This document shows positions 21,496 to 28,587 of a DNA stretch of 28,587 nt, piece after piece (within the stretch, counting starts at the first letter, position 1; each line of letters opens with the position of its first letter). This DNA is from DATILL01 sp035476575 (GTDB taxonomy: Bacteria > Actinomycetota > Actinomycetes > Mycobacteriales > JACQDL01). A model generated the notes under the pieces. The model searched no databases, was not told the DNA's origin, and saw only the letters and a program-made list of their open reading frames with translations. The stretch covers positions 1 to 28,587 of the forward strand of contig DATILL010000145.1 in the NCBI GenBank assembly GCA_035476575.1, written 5' to 3'. The translations under genes and the position numbers were made by a program.

Positions 21496-22193
21496 GCCGC
21501 CCCCCCAAGCTGGGCGGCTGTGCCCGCTGGGCCTGCTGGGCCTGCTGGGCCGGAGCCGGCGAGCCGGGCCAGCGGCATCCGCACGTTCAGGATCCGGGGG
21601 GTCACCACGAACCGGGTCACCCCGGCGGGCAGGGCCAGCCCACGCTCGACCAGCAGCAGGCAGTCGCGCACCGACAGCGCGGCATACTCTACCCGGGCCG
21701 CGGCCGACCGGGCCCACGGCTCGCGCCGGGTGACCCGCCGGTAGGGCAGCCCGGCGTAGCGGCCCGCCAGCTCGTGCATCGCCGCCACCCGGGCGGCCAG
21801 GTCGGTCCGGGCCGAGCGGTGCTCCGTGCTGCCGCGGGCGGTGTGGATCCGGGCCACCGGGGTGCCACCTGACCCGAGGGCACGGGCACCCGCGCCGACG
21901 TCCCCGATCTCGCTGGCCACCTCGTGGGTCCAGGCGCCAACCTCGACGCCCGCGTCGAGGTCGACCTGCTGGGCCAGCACCGCGTCGATCCCGAGCGCGG
22001 CCAGGGCACCGACCCGGTGGTGCCCGTCCAGCAGCAGCCAGCGGCTGCCCACCGGCGCCGCCAGCACCGGGTGCTGCTGGTGGCCGAGCGCGCGCAGCTC
22101 GGCGGTGAGCCGGGCGACCCGGGCCGGCTCGGTCGACTCGTGCGGGTGCAGTGCCGCGATCGGCACGACCTGAAGCTGCGACGGTGGCGTCAT
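21492..22193 (-). CDS. SbnI-like free L-serine kinase (ParB/Srx fold)
   Basis: 233 aa. The N-terminal half is a ParB-type nucleotide-binding domain: VVPIAALHPHESTEPARVARL contains Glu19, matching the catalytic Glu of SbnI/SerK, and LLLDGHHRVGALAALGI carries the DGHHR signature (56-60). The C-terminal part PAGVTRFVVTPRILNVRMPLARL (189-211) closely resembles the PAGVTRF...LN...PLALL end of Staphylococcus SbnI. SbnI phosphorylates free L-serine to O-phospho-L-serine, the substrate of SbnA; the neighbouring gene is SbnA-like, so function and context agree. The tail is a GPAGPAGPAG repeat. ATG 22193 has GGTGAGG in front; GTG 22205 would overlap the SbnA-like stop (GTGA). Confidence 0.88.
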   Translation of the reverse strand: MTPPSQLQVVPIAALHPHESTEPARVARLTAELRALGHQQHPVLAAPVGSRWLLLDGHHRVGALAALGIDAVLAQQVDLDAGVEVGAWTHEVASEIGDVGAGARALGSGGTPVARIHTARGSTEHRSARTDLAARVAAMHELAGRYAGLPYRRVTRREPWARSAAARVEYAALSVRDCLLLVERGLALPAGVTRFVVTPRILNVRMPLARLAGSGPAGPAGPAGTAAQLGGAA

Positions 22194-22201
22194 CCGGACC
22201 C

Positions 22202-23248
22202 TCACCTCGACACCCGGTACGGCGTGATCCGGGCACCGGGCACCGGCTGGTACCGCCCGGTCCGGCGGACCAGGTCCGCAGGGCCCGCGGACAGCGCGCC
22301 GGCGCAGCCGTTGGCGGCCAGCCAGCCGTCGTCGTACACGGTGTCCAGGTACCTCTCCCCGCCATCCGGGCAGACGGCAACGACGTTCTGCCCGGCACCG
22401 AGCTCGACCGCCAGCTTCAGCGCGAGGAACGTCGCGGCGCCGGACGAGCCGCCCACCAGCACACCCTCCTCCCTGGCCAGCACCCGGCAGGTGGCGAAGG
22501 CGTCGCCGTCGGCGCACCAGTACACCTCGTCGATCACGGAAGGGTCGAGGTTGTCCGGGGTGAAGCCGGAGCCGATCCCGGTCAGCTTGTGGTGCCCGCG
22601 CGGGCCGCCGAGGGCCATCGAGCCGACGCCGTCCACGGCGACCACCCGGACCCCCGGCACGGCCCGCTTGACCGCCCGGCCGACGCCGGTGACCTGCCCG
22701 CAGCTACTGGTCGTGCAGACGACGGCGGCCACCGCGCCGGCCAGCTCGCGGACGATCTCCGGGCCGGTGGCCAGCTCGTGCGCGGCCGGGTTGTCCGGGT
22801 TGCCCCACTGGTCCGGCACGAACGCGCCGGGGATCCCGGCGGCGACCGCCCGGGCCCGCCGGATCCGCGGAAGCTGGTACTTGCCGTTCTCGTCCGGCTC
22901 GGTGACCGTCTCGCAGCCGGCACCGAAGACGGCGATCGCGGCGGCGTTGCTGGTCGACGTGCGCGGGTCGATCATGATCCGGACCGGGTGGCCCTCGGCC
23001 GCGCCGACCATGGCCAACGCGGCGCCGAGGTTGCCGGAGCTGGCCTCGACCACGGTGCCACCCGCGGCCAGCACGCCGGCCGCCCGGGCCGCCCGTACCA
23101 TCTGCCGGGCCGGCCGGTCCTTCACGCTGCCGCCCGGGTTGAAGCCCTCCAGCTTGAGCCAGACGGTGCCGGCGCCCTCCGGCAGGATCCGGTGCAGCCG
23201 CACCAGCGGGGTGTCGCCGACCGTGTCGACGATGGACTCGTACCTCAT
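22202..23248 (-). CDS. SbnA-like synthase, first copy (N-(2-amino-2-carboxyethyl) transfer)
   Basis: 348 aa, fold-type-II PLP enzyme very like SbnA: ESIVDTVGDTPLVRL, EGFNPGGSVKDRPARQM (PLP Lys43), EASSGNLGAALAM (68-80), DPRTSTSN, EPDENGKYQ, SSCGQVTG and AVDGVGSMALGG all have direct counterparts there. SbnA condenses O-phospho-L-serine with L-glutamate; here the nucleophile is not known. It lies between ATP-grasp no. 2 (4-bp ATGA overlap) and the serine kinase that would provide its substrate. No SbnB-type dehydrogenase, which would release 2,3-diaminopropionate, is present in the operon. Alternative: another beta-replacement of O-phosphoserine. Confidence 0.9.
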   Translation of the reverse strand: MRYESIVDTVGDTPLVRLHRILPEGAGTVWLKLEGFNPGGSVKDRPARQMVRAARAAGVLAAGGTVVEASSGNLGAALAMVGAAEGHPVRIMIDPRTSTSNAAAIAVFGAGCETVTEPDENGKYQLPRIRRARAVAAGIPGAFVPDQWGNPDNPAAHELATGPEIVRELAGAVAAVVCTTSSCGQVTGVGRAVKRAVPGVRVVAVDGVGSMALGGPRGHHKLTGIGSGFTPDNLDPSVIDEVYWCADGDAFATCRVLAREEGVLVGGSSGAATFLALKLAVELGAGQNVVAVCPDGGERYLDTVYDDGWLAANGCAGALSAGPADLVRRTGRYQPVPGARITPYRVSR

Positions 23249-24501
23249 GCGGCATGCTCCTCGGCCTGGACTCGCACCCGTACCTGGCCGGCCAGCTCGG
23301 CCAGCAGGCTGGCCACCGGCTCCGGGTGGTCCCCGACCGCGATGACGTAGCCGACCAGGTCGCCGTTGCTGACGGGGGGCCGGACCCGTTCACCGGGGGC
23401 GGCCAGCGCGCCGGCCTCGACCACGCCCGGGTGGCCGGCGAGCCCGTCCAGCCCGTCCAGCCCGGCCAGCACACCGGGTGTCCCGGCAACGAGGAACCGG
23501 ACCCCCGCGGCCCGTACCGGCCCGTCGTACCAGGGCGGTGGGACTCCCACGGCGACCTGTACGGCGGCCGCGGCAAGGTCGTAACCCGAGGCCAGCCGGA
23601 TCAGGTCCGGGATCCGGTTGCCGCCGGCCCGGGCGTTGATCTCCACCAGCCGCGGGCCGGCCGCGGTCAGCCGGACCTCGGTGTGCGCCGGGCCGTGGTC
23701 CAGGCCAACCGCGTGCAGGCCGGCCACCGCGGCCTGCTCCAGGCTGGCCTCCTCCCACAGCGCCAGGCCCGGCGTCGGGAAGATGTGCTCGACCTCGGCG
23801 AACGCGCCGCCGCCGGCGAGCGACTTGCTGGTGCTGCCGAGCACCAGGGTCTCCCCAGCGCAGGCCAGGGTCTCCACGCTGACCTCCGGGCCGACCAGGT
23901 ACTCCTCGACGAGCACCCGGCTGGACAACGCCCAGCCGCGGCGGTGCCGGGTCGCTCCGGTCATCGCCCGGTACCGCTCGGTGAGCTGGTCGGGGCCGGT
24001 GACCAGCCGGACGTTGGTGCTGGAGCTGCGGTCCACCGGCTTGATCACGCACGGGTACCCGATCCGGTCCGCGGCGGCCAGCGCGTCGTCCAGCGACCCG
24101 ACCGCGGCGTACGCCGGGTTCGGCAGGCCGGCCGCGGCGAAGGCCGCCCGGGCCGCCGACTTGTCCCGCACCCTGGCCACCGCGGCGGGGTCCGGACCGG
24201 GCAGGCCCAGCGCCCGGGCGGCCAGCGCGGCGGTGTGCACGGAGTACTCGCCGAAGCTGGTGACGCCGTCCAGCGCCGGCAGCCGGCGCAGCGCGACGAT
24301 CAGCGCGTCGGGGTCGTTGGTGTCGGCGATGACCACCCGGTCGCAGCCGGCCAGCAGGTCCGCGAGCGGCCGCTCCGGCGTCTCGTAGTATGCCGGGTCG
24401 CGGGTGACGAAGGTGACCTCGTAGCCGAGGTCCCGGGCCGACTGGAGGGCACCGAAGCCCGATCCGGAGGTGTTGCTCTCGATGAAGGCGACGTGGGTCA
24501 T
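23245..24501 (-). CDS. ATP-grasp carboxylate-amine ligase no. 2
   Basis: 418 aa. HVAFIESNTSGSGFGALQSARDLGYEVTFVT begins the N-terminal domain; YPCVIKPVDRSSSTNV contains Lys154, LVEEYLVGPEVSVETLACAG the nucleotide-binding glutamates, and HTEVRLTAAGPRLVEINARAGGNRIPDL the intact metal site E287-I-N289. The C-terminal domain ends GYVIAVGDHPEPVASLLAELAGQVRVRV. The ATG is preceded by GAGGAGATGTC and lies 9 bp after the MFS stop. It differs from ATP-grasp no. 1 in most non-motif positions, so the two probably use different acids or amines. Amide-bond formation in a small non-ribosomal peptide is the most likely role. Confidence 0.9.
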   Translation of the reverse strand: MTHVAFIESNTSGSGFGALQSARDLGYEVTFVTRDPAYYETPERPLADLLAGCDRVVIADTNDPDALIVALRRLPALDGVTSFGEYSVHTAALAARALGLPGPDPAAVARVRDKSAARAAFAAAGLPNPAYAAVGSLDDALAAADRIGYPCVIKPVDRSSSTNVRLVTGPDQLTERYRAMTGATRHRRGWALSSRVLVEEYLVGPEVSVETLACAGETLVLGSTSKSLAGGGAFAEVEHIFPTPGLALWEEASLEQAAVAGLHAVGLDHGPAHTEVRLTAAGPRLVEINARAGGNRIPDLIRLASGYDLAAAAVQVAVGVPPPWYDGPVRAAGVRFLVAGTPGVLAGLDGLDGLAGHPGVVEAGALAAPGERVRPPVSNGDLVGYVIAVGDHPEPVASLLAELAGQVRVRVQAEEHAA

Positions 24502-24510
24502 GACATCTCC

Positions 24511-25794
24511 TCAGGCGGGCTGTGCGGCTCCAGGTGGGGCGGTATTGCGCCATCGGGTGGCCTGGCTGGCGACCGCGACGACCGCGCCGATGGCAAGGAA
24601 GCCCAGCCACAGCGGGGTGGCCGCCGCTGGGCCGTGCGCTGCGACCACGGCCAGGCCCCAACCGCCGACCGCCCCGCCCAGCGAGCCGCCGAGCGCCCAG
24701 GCCAGGTTGAAGACGCCGTAGTACGACGCCAGGCTCTGCGGCGACGCGATGTCCGCGACCAGGGTGTCCGCGGCCGGGAAGGCCAGCACCTCGCCCACGG
24801 TGAACACCAGCACGGCGGCGTACAGCAGGGGCAGGGTGGGCGCGATGCCGGCGGCCACCGCGCCGACCGCGCAGAACGCGGCGCCCATGCCGAACGCCGT
24901 ACCCGCGCGGACCCGCCCGGCCAGCGGGAGCCACAGCGCCTGCAGCGCCAGGCAGGCCAGCGCGTTCACGGTGAACAGCGAGGCCGCCGCCGCCACCGCG
25001 CTGTCGCCACCGGCGAGCTGGCCGGCGTGCAGCGGCAGGGCCACGATGAGCTGGCTGTAGAGCACCATGAACAGCACGGTCAGCGCGCCGAACCGCCACA
25101 GCAGCCGGTCCGCGGTCATGACCCGGACCAGCCCACGCAGCGTCGGCCGGTCCGCGCCGTCCTCCGTGCCGAGGTCGGCGACGTGCCGCCAGACCAGGCC
25201 GGCCAGCGCCAGGTGGGCCAGCGCTGCCGCCGCGAGCGCCGCCCGAATGTCGTACAGCGCGAGCGCGGCCCCGGCCAGCGGCCCCACGCTCGCTCCGGCG
25301 GTGGCCGCGAAGGAGCGGGCCACGAACAGCGACTGCCGGTTCTCCGGGGTGCTGCGGGCGGCCAGGCCGGCGCGGATCGGCGGGCCGAACATGGCCCCGC
25401 CCACGGCGCTGACCACCGCCGCCGCCAGCACCGGCACCGTGCCGTGGGCGGGTAGGAAGGCGAGCAGCCCGGCGCTGCGCGCCGCCAGCCCGGCCAGCAG
25501 CATCAGCCGCCGTCCCAGCTTGTCGGCCAGCAGCCCGCAGCCGACCTGGACCGCCTTCTGCAGGCCGATGTGGGTCGCCACCACCAGGCCGGCCACCGTG
25601 GCGGACAGCCCGAGATCACGGGTTGTGTAGATCGTCAGCAGTGGGATGACCATGAAGTAGCCGCCATTGGTGACGAAGAAGCCGAGCAGCAGCACCCACA
25701 CGTCGCGGTCGAGGTCGCGCGGCCAGGTGGTCCGGGGCCGCTGGTCGATGCCTGCCTCCCCGGCGGGTGCCGGCTGGACGGGTACGGCGGCCAT
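24511..25794 (-). CDS. MFS exporter, probable product efflux
   Basis: 427 aa with about twelve hydrophobic segments. Motif A appears as GLLADKLGRRLMLLAG (87-102) after the second segment, as in drug:H+ antiporters. A charged N-terminal arm of about 30 residues precedes the first helix. ATG 25794 is chosen because GAGGGGG lies six bases upstream; an upstream GTG (25809) lacks this. As first gene of the eight-gene leftward operon, 9 bp before ATP-grasp no. 2, it is likely the exporter and self-protection pump for the operon's product. The 121-bp gap to the divergent DUF3618 gene must hold the operon promoter; no regulator gene is adjacent. Confidence 0.9.
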   Translation of the reverse strand: MAAVPVQPAPAGEAGIDQRPRTTWPRDLDRDVWVLLLGFFVTNGGYFMVIPLLTIYTTRDLGLSATVAGLVVATHIGLQKAVQVGCGLLADKLGRRLMLLAGLAARSAGLLAFLPAHGTVPVLAAAVVSAVGGAMFGPPIRAGLAARSTPENRQSLFVARSFAATAGASVGPLAGAALALYDIRAALAAAALAHLALAGLVWRHVADLGTEDGADRPTLRGLVRVMTADRLLWRFGALTVLFMVLYSQLIVALPLHAGQLAGGDSAVAAAASLFTVNALACLALQALWLPLAGRVRAGTAFGMGAAFCAVGAVAAGIAPTLPLLYAAVLVFTVGEVLAFPAADTLVADIASPQSLASYYGVFNLAWALGGSLGGAVGGWGLAVVAAHGPAAATPLWLGFLAIGAVVAVASQATRWRNTAPPGAAQPA

Positions 25795-25915
25795 GCGGAT
25801 CCCCCTCACTCACGGCGGTATGCCTGTACTCCCAGATCGGGCGGCCGGCGGGATCCGGACAGCGCATGGGCCTGCCGCTCCGACGAATGGGGTGGCGTGT
25901 GGCACTCTTTCCGCC

Positions 25916-26143
25916 ATGAGTCGCGACCCGGACATCATCCAGCGGGAGATCGAGCAGGCCCGTGACCAGCTCGCGTCTACCCTCGACCAGCTCGCCGACC
26001 GGTACAGCCCCAAGGTGGTGGCCGAGCGCTGCCGCGCGGCGGTGGTGCGGAAGCTGACCTCGCCGGCCGGGAAGGCTGCCGTCGGGGTCACCGCCGCACT
26101 TGTCGTTGTCGTCGTGTTCCGCCGGTTCCGCCGCCACCGCTGA
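25916..26143 (+). CDS. DUF3618 small membrane protein
   Basis: 75 aa. The N-terminal helix DPDIIQREIEQARDQLASTLDQLADRYSPK is the DUF3618 signature; a Val-rich membrane segment (AAVGVTAALVVVVVF, about 54-68) and a basic tail RRFRRHR follow, so it is probably a tail-anchored or single-pass protein with an amphipathic cytosolic helix. Function unknown; common in actinobacteria next to phage-holin-like membrane proteins, none of which is here. Divergent from the biosynthetic operon. Confidence 0.85.
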   Translation: MSRDPDIIQREIEQARDQLASTLDQLADRYSPKVVAERCRAAVVRKLTSPAGKAAVGVTAALVVVVVFRRFRRHR

Positions 26144-26446
26144 CAGCCGGGAAAGCCCAACCGCCCCGGCCTGACTCTCCCCGACCGGCAGCAGCGATGC
26201 CAGCCGGGCGAGGGTTGCGCCGGGCTGCCGTGCCCGCGCTGCCGGCCGCGGTCGACCTGCGGTGGGTTCCGAACGAGCCGAAGTGGGCATGTATCCGGTC
26301 TGATCTGGTCCAAAGGCCTGTTGGTCCGGGTCGCTGGTCCCTGCCGCGCGGCTGGCCGTTCGGCTGTGCTTGAGACGGCGTCGTCGGTGCGACGTCGAAT
26401 GAGACAACCCGGCAGAGATGCCCCCGGCCGAGGCAGGGAGGGCGCG
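26144..26446. other. 303-bp non-coding gap between DUF3618 and usp
   Basis: No gene recognised. Right after the DUF3618 stop GCCGGG (26146-26151) can pair with CCCGGC (26165-26170), a weak terminator candidate. The stretch 26300-26340 contains three GGTCC words (GGTCCAAAGGCC, TTGGTCCGGG, TGGTCCCTG) that loosely recall a stress operator but match no consensus well. The promoter of usp must lie in this region. Confidence 0.5.
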
Positions 26447-26959
26447 ATGACCACTGAGACGCAAGCGCGGGTGATCGTCGGGGTGGACGGTTCCTGCGGC
26501 AGCCTGCATGCGCTGCGGGTCGCGGTGGCGGAGGCACGGCGGCGTGGGCACCCGCTGGTGGTCGTGCACGCCGTCCGGCCGGGGATGGACCCGGGCGGCT
26601 GGCCCACCGCGGAGCGCACCGGCCATCGGGTGATCGCGGACAGCCTGAACGAGGCGCTGGGTGGGCAGCCGGCGGACCTGCGGGTGAGCCGGACGGTGGT
26701 GGAGCTGGCACCCGGGCCGGCTCTGGTCCACCTCGTCCGCGGCCCGGACGACCTGCTCGTGCTGGGCAGCCGTGCCATCTGCGGGCTGGGCCGGCTGCGC
26801 TGGTCCGGCGCCGACACGTACTGTGTCCGGCACGCCCCCTGCCCCGTGCTCGTGGTGCCGCCGCCGACCCTGCTACGGCTGGCCCGCACCTCCCGCCGGG
26901 AGCGGCGGGACTGGCAGCGTGGGATCGAACAGCTCACGTCGGGCTCGGCTGGCCGCTGA
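26447..26959 (+). CDS. Universal stress protein (UspA-like)
   Basis: 170 aa single-domain Usp. VIVGVDGSCGSLHALRVAVAEARRRG is the typical N-terminal ATP-binding strand-helix; LLVLGSRAICGLGRLRWSGADTYCVRHAPCPVLVVPP is the C-terminal part, where the usual G-x2-G-x9-G-S/T nucleotide motif is altered (GSRAICGLGRLRWSGAD), so ATP binding is uncertain. ATG 26447 follows AGGGAGGG. The C-terminal tail (TSRRERRDWQRGIEQLTSG) is basic and longer than usual. Possibly involved in stress or hypoxia survival as for family members. Confidence 0.9.
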   Translation: MTTETQARVIVGVDGSCGSLHALRVAVAEARRRGHPLVVVHAVRPGMDPGGWPTAERTGHRVIADSLNEALGGQPADLRVSRTVVELAPGPALVHLVRGPDDLLVLGSRAICGLGRLRWSGADTYCVRHAPCPVLVVPPPTLLRLARTSRRERRDWQRGIEQLTSGSAGR

Positions 26960-26967
26960 GCGGCCGG

Positions 26968-26985
26968 CGGGCGACACCACGCCCG
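26968..26985 (+). terminator. G+C-rich hairpin after usp
   Basis: CGGGCG-ACACCA-CGCCCG forms a 6-bp all-G/C stem nine bases after the usp stop. There is no U-tract, but actinobacterial terminators often lack one. Short, so only a candidate. Confidence 0.35.
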
Positions 26986-27070
26986 GCGCGCGCCGTTCAC
27001 CCTGACGAGCCCTACCTGCGTAAGCTGCCCTGAGCCTGCCGACCCGGGCGCGGCGGATCAGGAGGAAGCC

Positions 27071-28495
27071 ATGCGTATCGCGAAAATCCTGTCTGTGGCG
27101 ACCGGTGCGCTCGCGGCCGTCGTCGCGCTCGCGCTGTGCCTGGGCGGCGTGGCGCTGGTGCTGGTGCACGCCACCCAGCGCGGTGCGGACGGCTACTACC
27201 ACTCCGGCACCGAGCGGCTGGCCAGCCCGACCTACGCGATCACGTCCGAGCACATCGACCTGGCCGCGACGAGCGGCCCGCCCGACTGGGTCGCTACCAA
27301 CCTCGGCACGGTGCGGATCCGGGCCCGGTCGGTCAACGGCGCCGCGGTGTTCCTCGGCATCGCCCGGACCGCCGAGCTGGACCGGTACCTCGGGACAAGC
27401 GCGCACGACCAGCTCACCGACGTGTCGTTCGATCCGTTCCGGGTCACCTACCGGCGGCACGGCGGCGAGGTGCGCCCGGTCGCACCGGCCAGCCAGAGCT
27501 TCTGGGTCGCCCGGGCGACCGGGCCCGGCGAGCAGAGCGTGCTCTGGGAGGCAACCAGCGGCGACTGGTCGGTGGTCGTGATGAACGCCGACGCCGCGCC
27601 CGGCGTCGCGGTGGACGTCTCGGTGGGGCTGCGCACCGGGCTGCTGCTGCCCATCGGCCTCGGCCTGCTCGCTGTCGGGCTGCTGGCCGGCGCGGTGGCG
27701 GCGGCGCTGCTGGTGCTCGGCATCCGGGGCGCCAGGCCGGCGCAGGAGCCGGGGACGGCGTTCCCGCCGGGTGTGTACCCGGTCCGGGTGGACGGCCGGC
27801 TGGAGCCGGAGCTGAGCCGCTGGCTGTGGCTGGTCAAGTGGCTGCTCGCCATCCCGCACCTGATCGTGCTCGCGTTCCTGTGGGTCGCGTTCATCGTGCT
27901 GACCGTGGTGGCCGGGTTCTCGATCCTCTTCACCGGCCGCTACCCGCGCGGCATCTTCGGCTTCAACGTCGGCGTGCTGCGCTGGACCTGGCGGGTGTCC
28001 TTCTACGCGACGATCTTCTGCACCGACCGGTACCCGCCGTTCAGCCTGCAGCCGGACCCGACGTACCCGGCGGACCTCGACGTCGCCTACCCGGCCACGC
28101 TGTCCCGGCCGCTGGTGCTGGTCAAGTGGTGGCTCCTCGCGCTGCCGCACCTGCTGATCATCTCGATCTTCGGTGGCGGCCTGACCTGGTGGACCTGGAG
28201 CTGGAACGGTGACGGTCGCGGCAACGCGGTGCTCGGCGCCGGCCTGGTGGGGCTCCTGGCGCTGGTCGCCGCGGTGACGCTGGCGTTCACGAAGCGGTAC
28301 CCGGAGTCGCTGTTCAGCTTCGTGATGGGCATGCAGCGCTGGACCTACCGGGTGATCGCCTACGTCGCGCTGATGCGGGACGAGTACCCGCCGTTCCGGC
28401 TGGACACCGGTGGCACCGACCCGGCCTCGGCCCCGCCGCCGCAGCCACCGACGCCGCCGTCGCAGGACCGGCCCGGCACCCTGGTCGGCGGCTGA
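27071..28495 (+). CDS. DUF4389 integral membrane protein with internal duplication
   Basis: 474 aa. A first membrane helix (about 8-33), an extracytoplasmic domain (about 35-185), a second helix (about 188-218) and then two DUF4389-type repeats. Repeat one (250-325) has LVKWLLAIPHLIVL, TGRYPRGIFGFNVG and RYPPFSL; repeat two (348-443) has LVKWWLLALPHLLII, TKRYPESLFSFVMG and EYPPFRL. The C-terminal tail is Pro-rich. The ATG has AGGAGGAAG in front, a strong ribosome-binding site. Biochemical role unknown; the extracytoplasmic N-terminal part may sense or bind something, but no motif tells what. Confidence 0.9.
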   Translation: MRIAKILSVATGALAAVVALALCLGGVALVLVHATQRGADGYYHSGTERLASPTYAITSEHIDLAATSGPPDWVATNLGTVRIRARSVNGAAVFLGIARTAELDRYLGTSAHDQLTDVSFDPFRVTYRRHGGEVRPVAPASQSFWVARATGPGEQSVLWEATSGDWSVVVMNADAAPGVAVDVSVGLRTGLLLPIGLGLLAVGLLAGAVAAALLVLGIRGARPAQEPGTAFPPGVYPVRVDGRLEPELSRWLWLVKWLLAIPHLIVLAFLWVAFIVLTVVAGFSILFTGRYPRGIFGFNVGVLRWTWRVSFYATIFCTDRYPPFSLQPDPTYPADLDVAYPATLSRPLVLVKWWLLALPHLLIISIFGGGLTWWTWSWNGDGRGNAVLGAGLVGLLALVAAVTLAFTKRYPESLFSFVMGMQRWTYRVIAYVALMRDEYPPFRLDTGGTDPASAPPPQPPTPPSQDRPGTLVGG

Positions 28496-28531
28496 GCCCG
28501 GTCCGCGGCTGCGGCTGGCCGGCTGGCCGTG

Positions 28532-28587
28532 CCGCCCGTGTGGTGACCTGTCGGCGTTGTGGTGACCTGTTGTTGGCCGTGCCGCCC
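28532..28587. repeat. GGTSACC 19/31 array no. 4, runs off the window end
   Basis: GGTGACC cores at 28542 and 28561 are 19 bp apart, separated by TGTCGGCGTTGT, the inverted-orientation form seen at the start of array no. 2. A next core would be expected at 28592, just outside. Lies after the DUF4389 gene. Confidence 0.85.

Noticed and set aside
26300..26345. DosR/DevR-type box upstream of the universal stress protein
   Set aside because: GGTCC words are present, but no full palindrome close to the known operator could be found.

Overview
The window is 28.6 kb of very G+C-rich DNA from an actinomycete chromosome. The gene content (ctaD-serB pairing, a clpS-DUF2017-mec-cysO-cysM-murI-rph-rdgB block, a YbaB plus WXG100 toxin operon, an efeO/efeB pair with an IdeR/DmdR-type box) fits Micromonosporaceae or a close relative. 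The family placement is inference; phylum-level placement is secure.

Layout. (1) 1-5526: 3' end of ctaD (cytochrome oxidase subunit I), serB, then a leftward NAD-salvage pair pncB-pncA, divergent from clpS and a DUF2017 gene. (2) 5777-10711: a rightward housekeeping run: Mec-type JAMM peptidase, CysO sulfur carrier, CysM (protein-thiocarboxylate route to cysteine), MurI, a metallo-beta-lactamase-fold phosphodiesterase, RNase PH and the RdgB nucleotide pyrophosphatase. The order largely follows the Mycobacterium tuberculosis Rv1330c-Rv1341 neighbourhood. (3) 11097-13328: a leftward type VII secretion-linked polymorphic toxin operon: YbaB/EbfC protein, small WXG100/EspC-like protein, WXG100-like N-terminal module, a separate small toxin-like protein and a putative immunity protein. 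(4) 13611-14007: remnant of a sugar-ABC ATPase beside tRNA-Leu(UAG). (5) 14195-16975: Bcp peroxiredoxin, divergent from an iron-box-controlled efeO-efeB pair. (6) 17105-25794: a tightly coupled eight-gene leftward operon that looks like a small, possibly undescribed natural-product pathway: MFS exporter, two ATP-grasp ligases, SbnI-type serine kinase, two SbnA-type aminocarboxyethyl transferases, an Asp/Glu-type racemase and a threonine-synthase-like protein. No SbnB-type dehydrogenase, NRPS or PKS is present. (7) 25916-28495: DUF3618 protein, universal stress protein and a DUF4389 membrane protein.

Two non-coding signals stand out. A family of intergenic arrays carries the 7-bp core GGTSACC at strictly alternating 19- and 31-bp intervals, giving an exact 50-bp period. 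It occurs at four places (about 3.2, 5.6, 14.1 and 28.5 kb), and at two of them the element orientation flips head-to-head, giving inverted repeats. A perfect 25-bp inverted repeat also sits between efeB and the biosynthetic operon.

In the proposed pathway the serine kinase would make O-phospho-L-serine. The two SbnA-like enzymes would couple it to amino-acid amines, possibly D-configured acids from the racemase. The two ATP-grasp enzymes would form amide bonds, and the MFS protein would export the product. Each step is inferred from family membership; the product is unknown.
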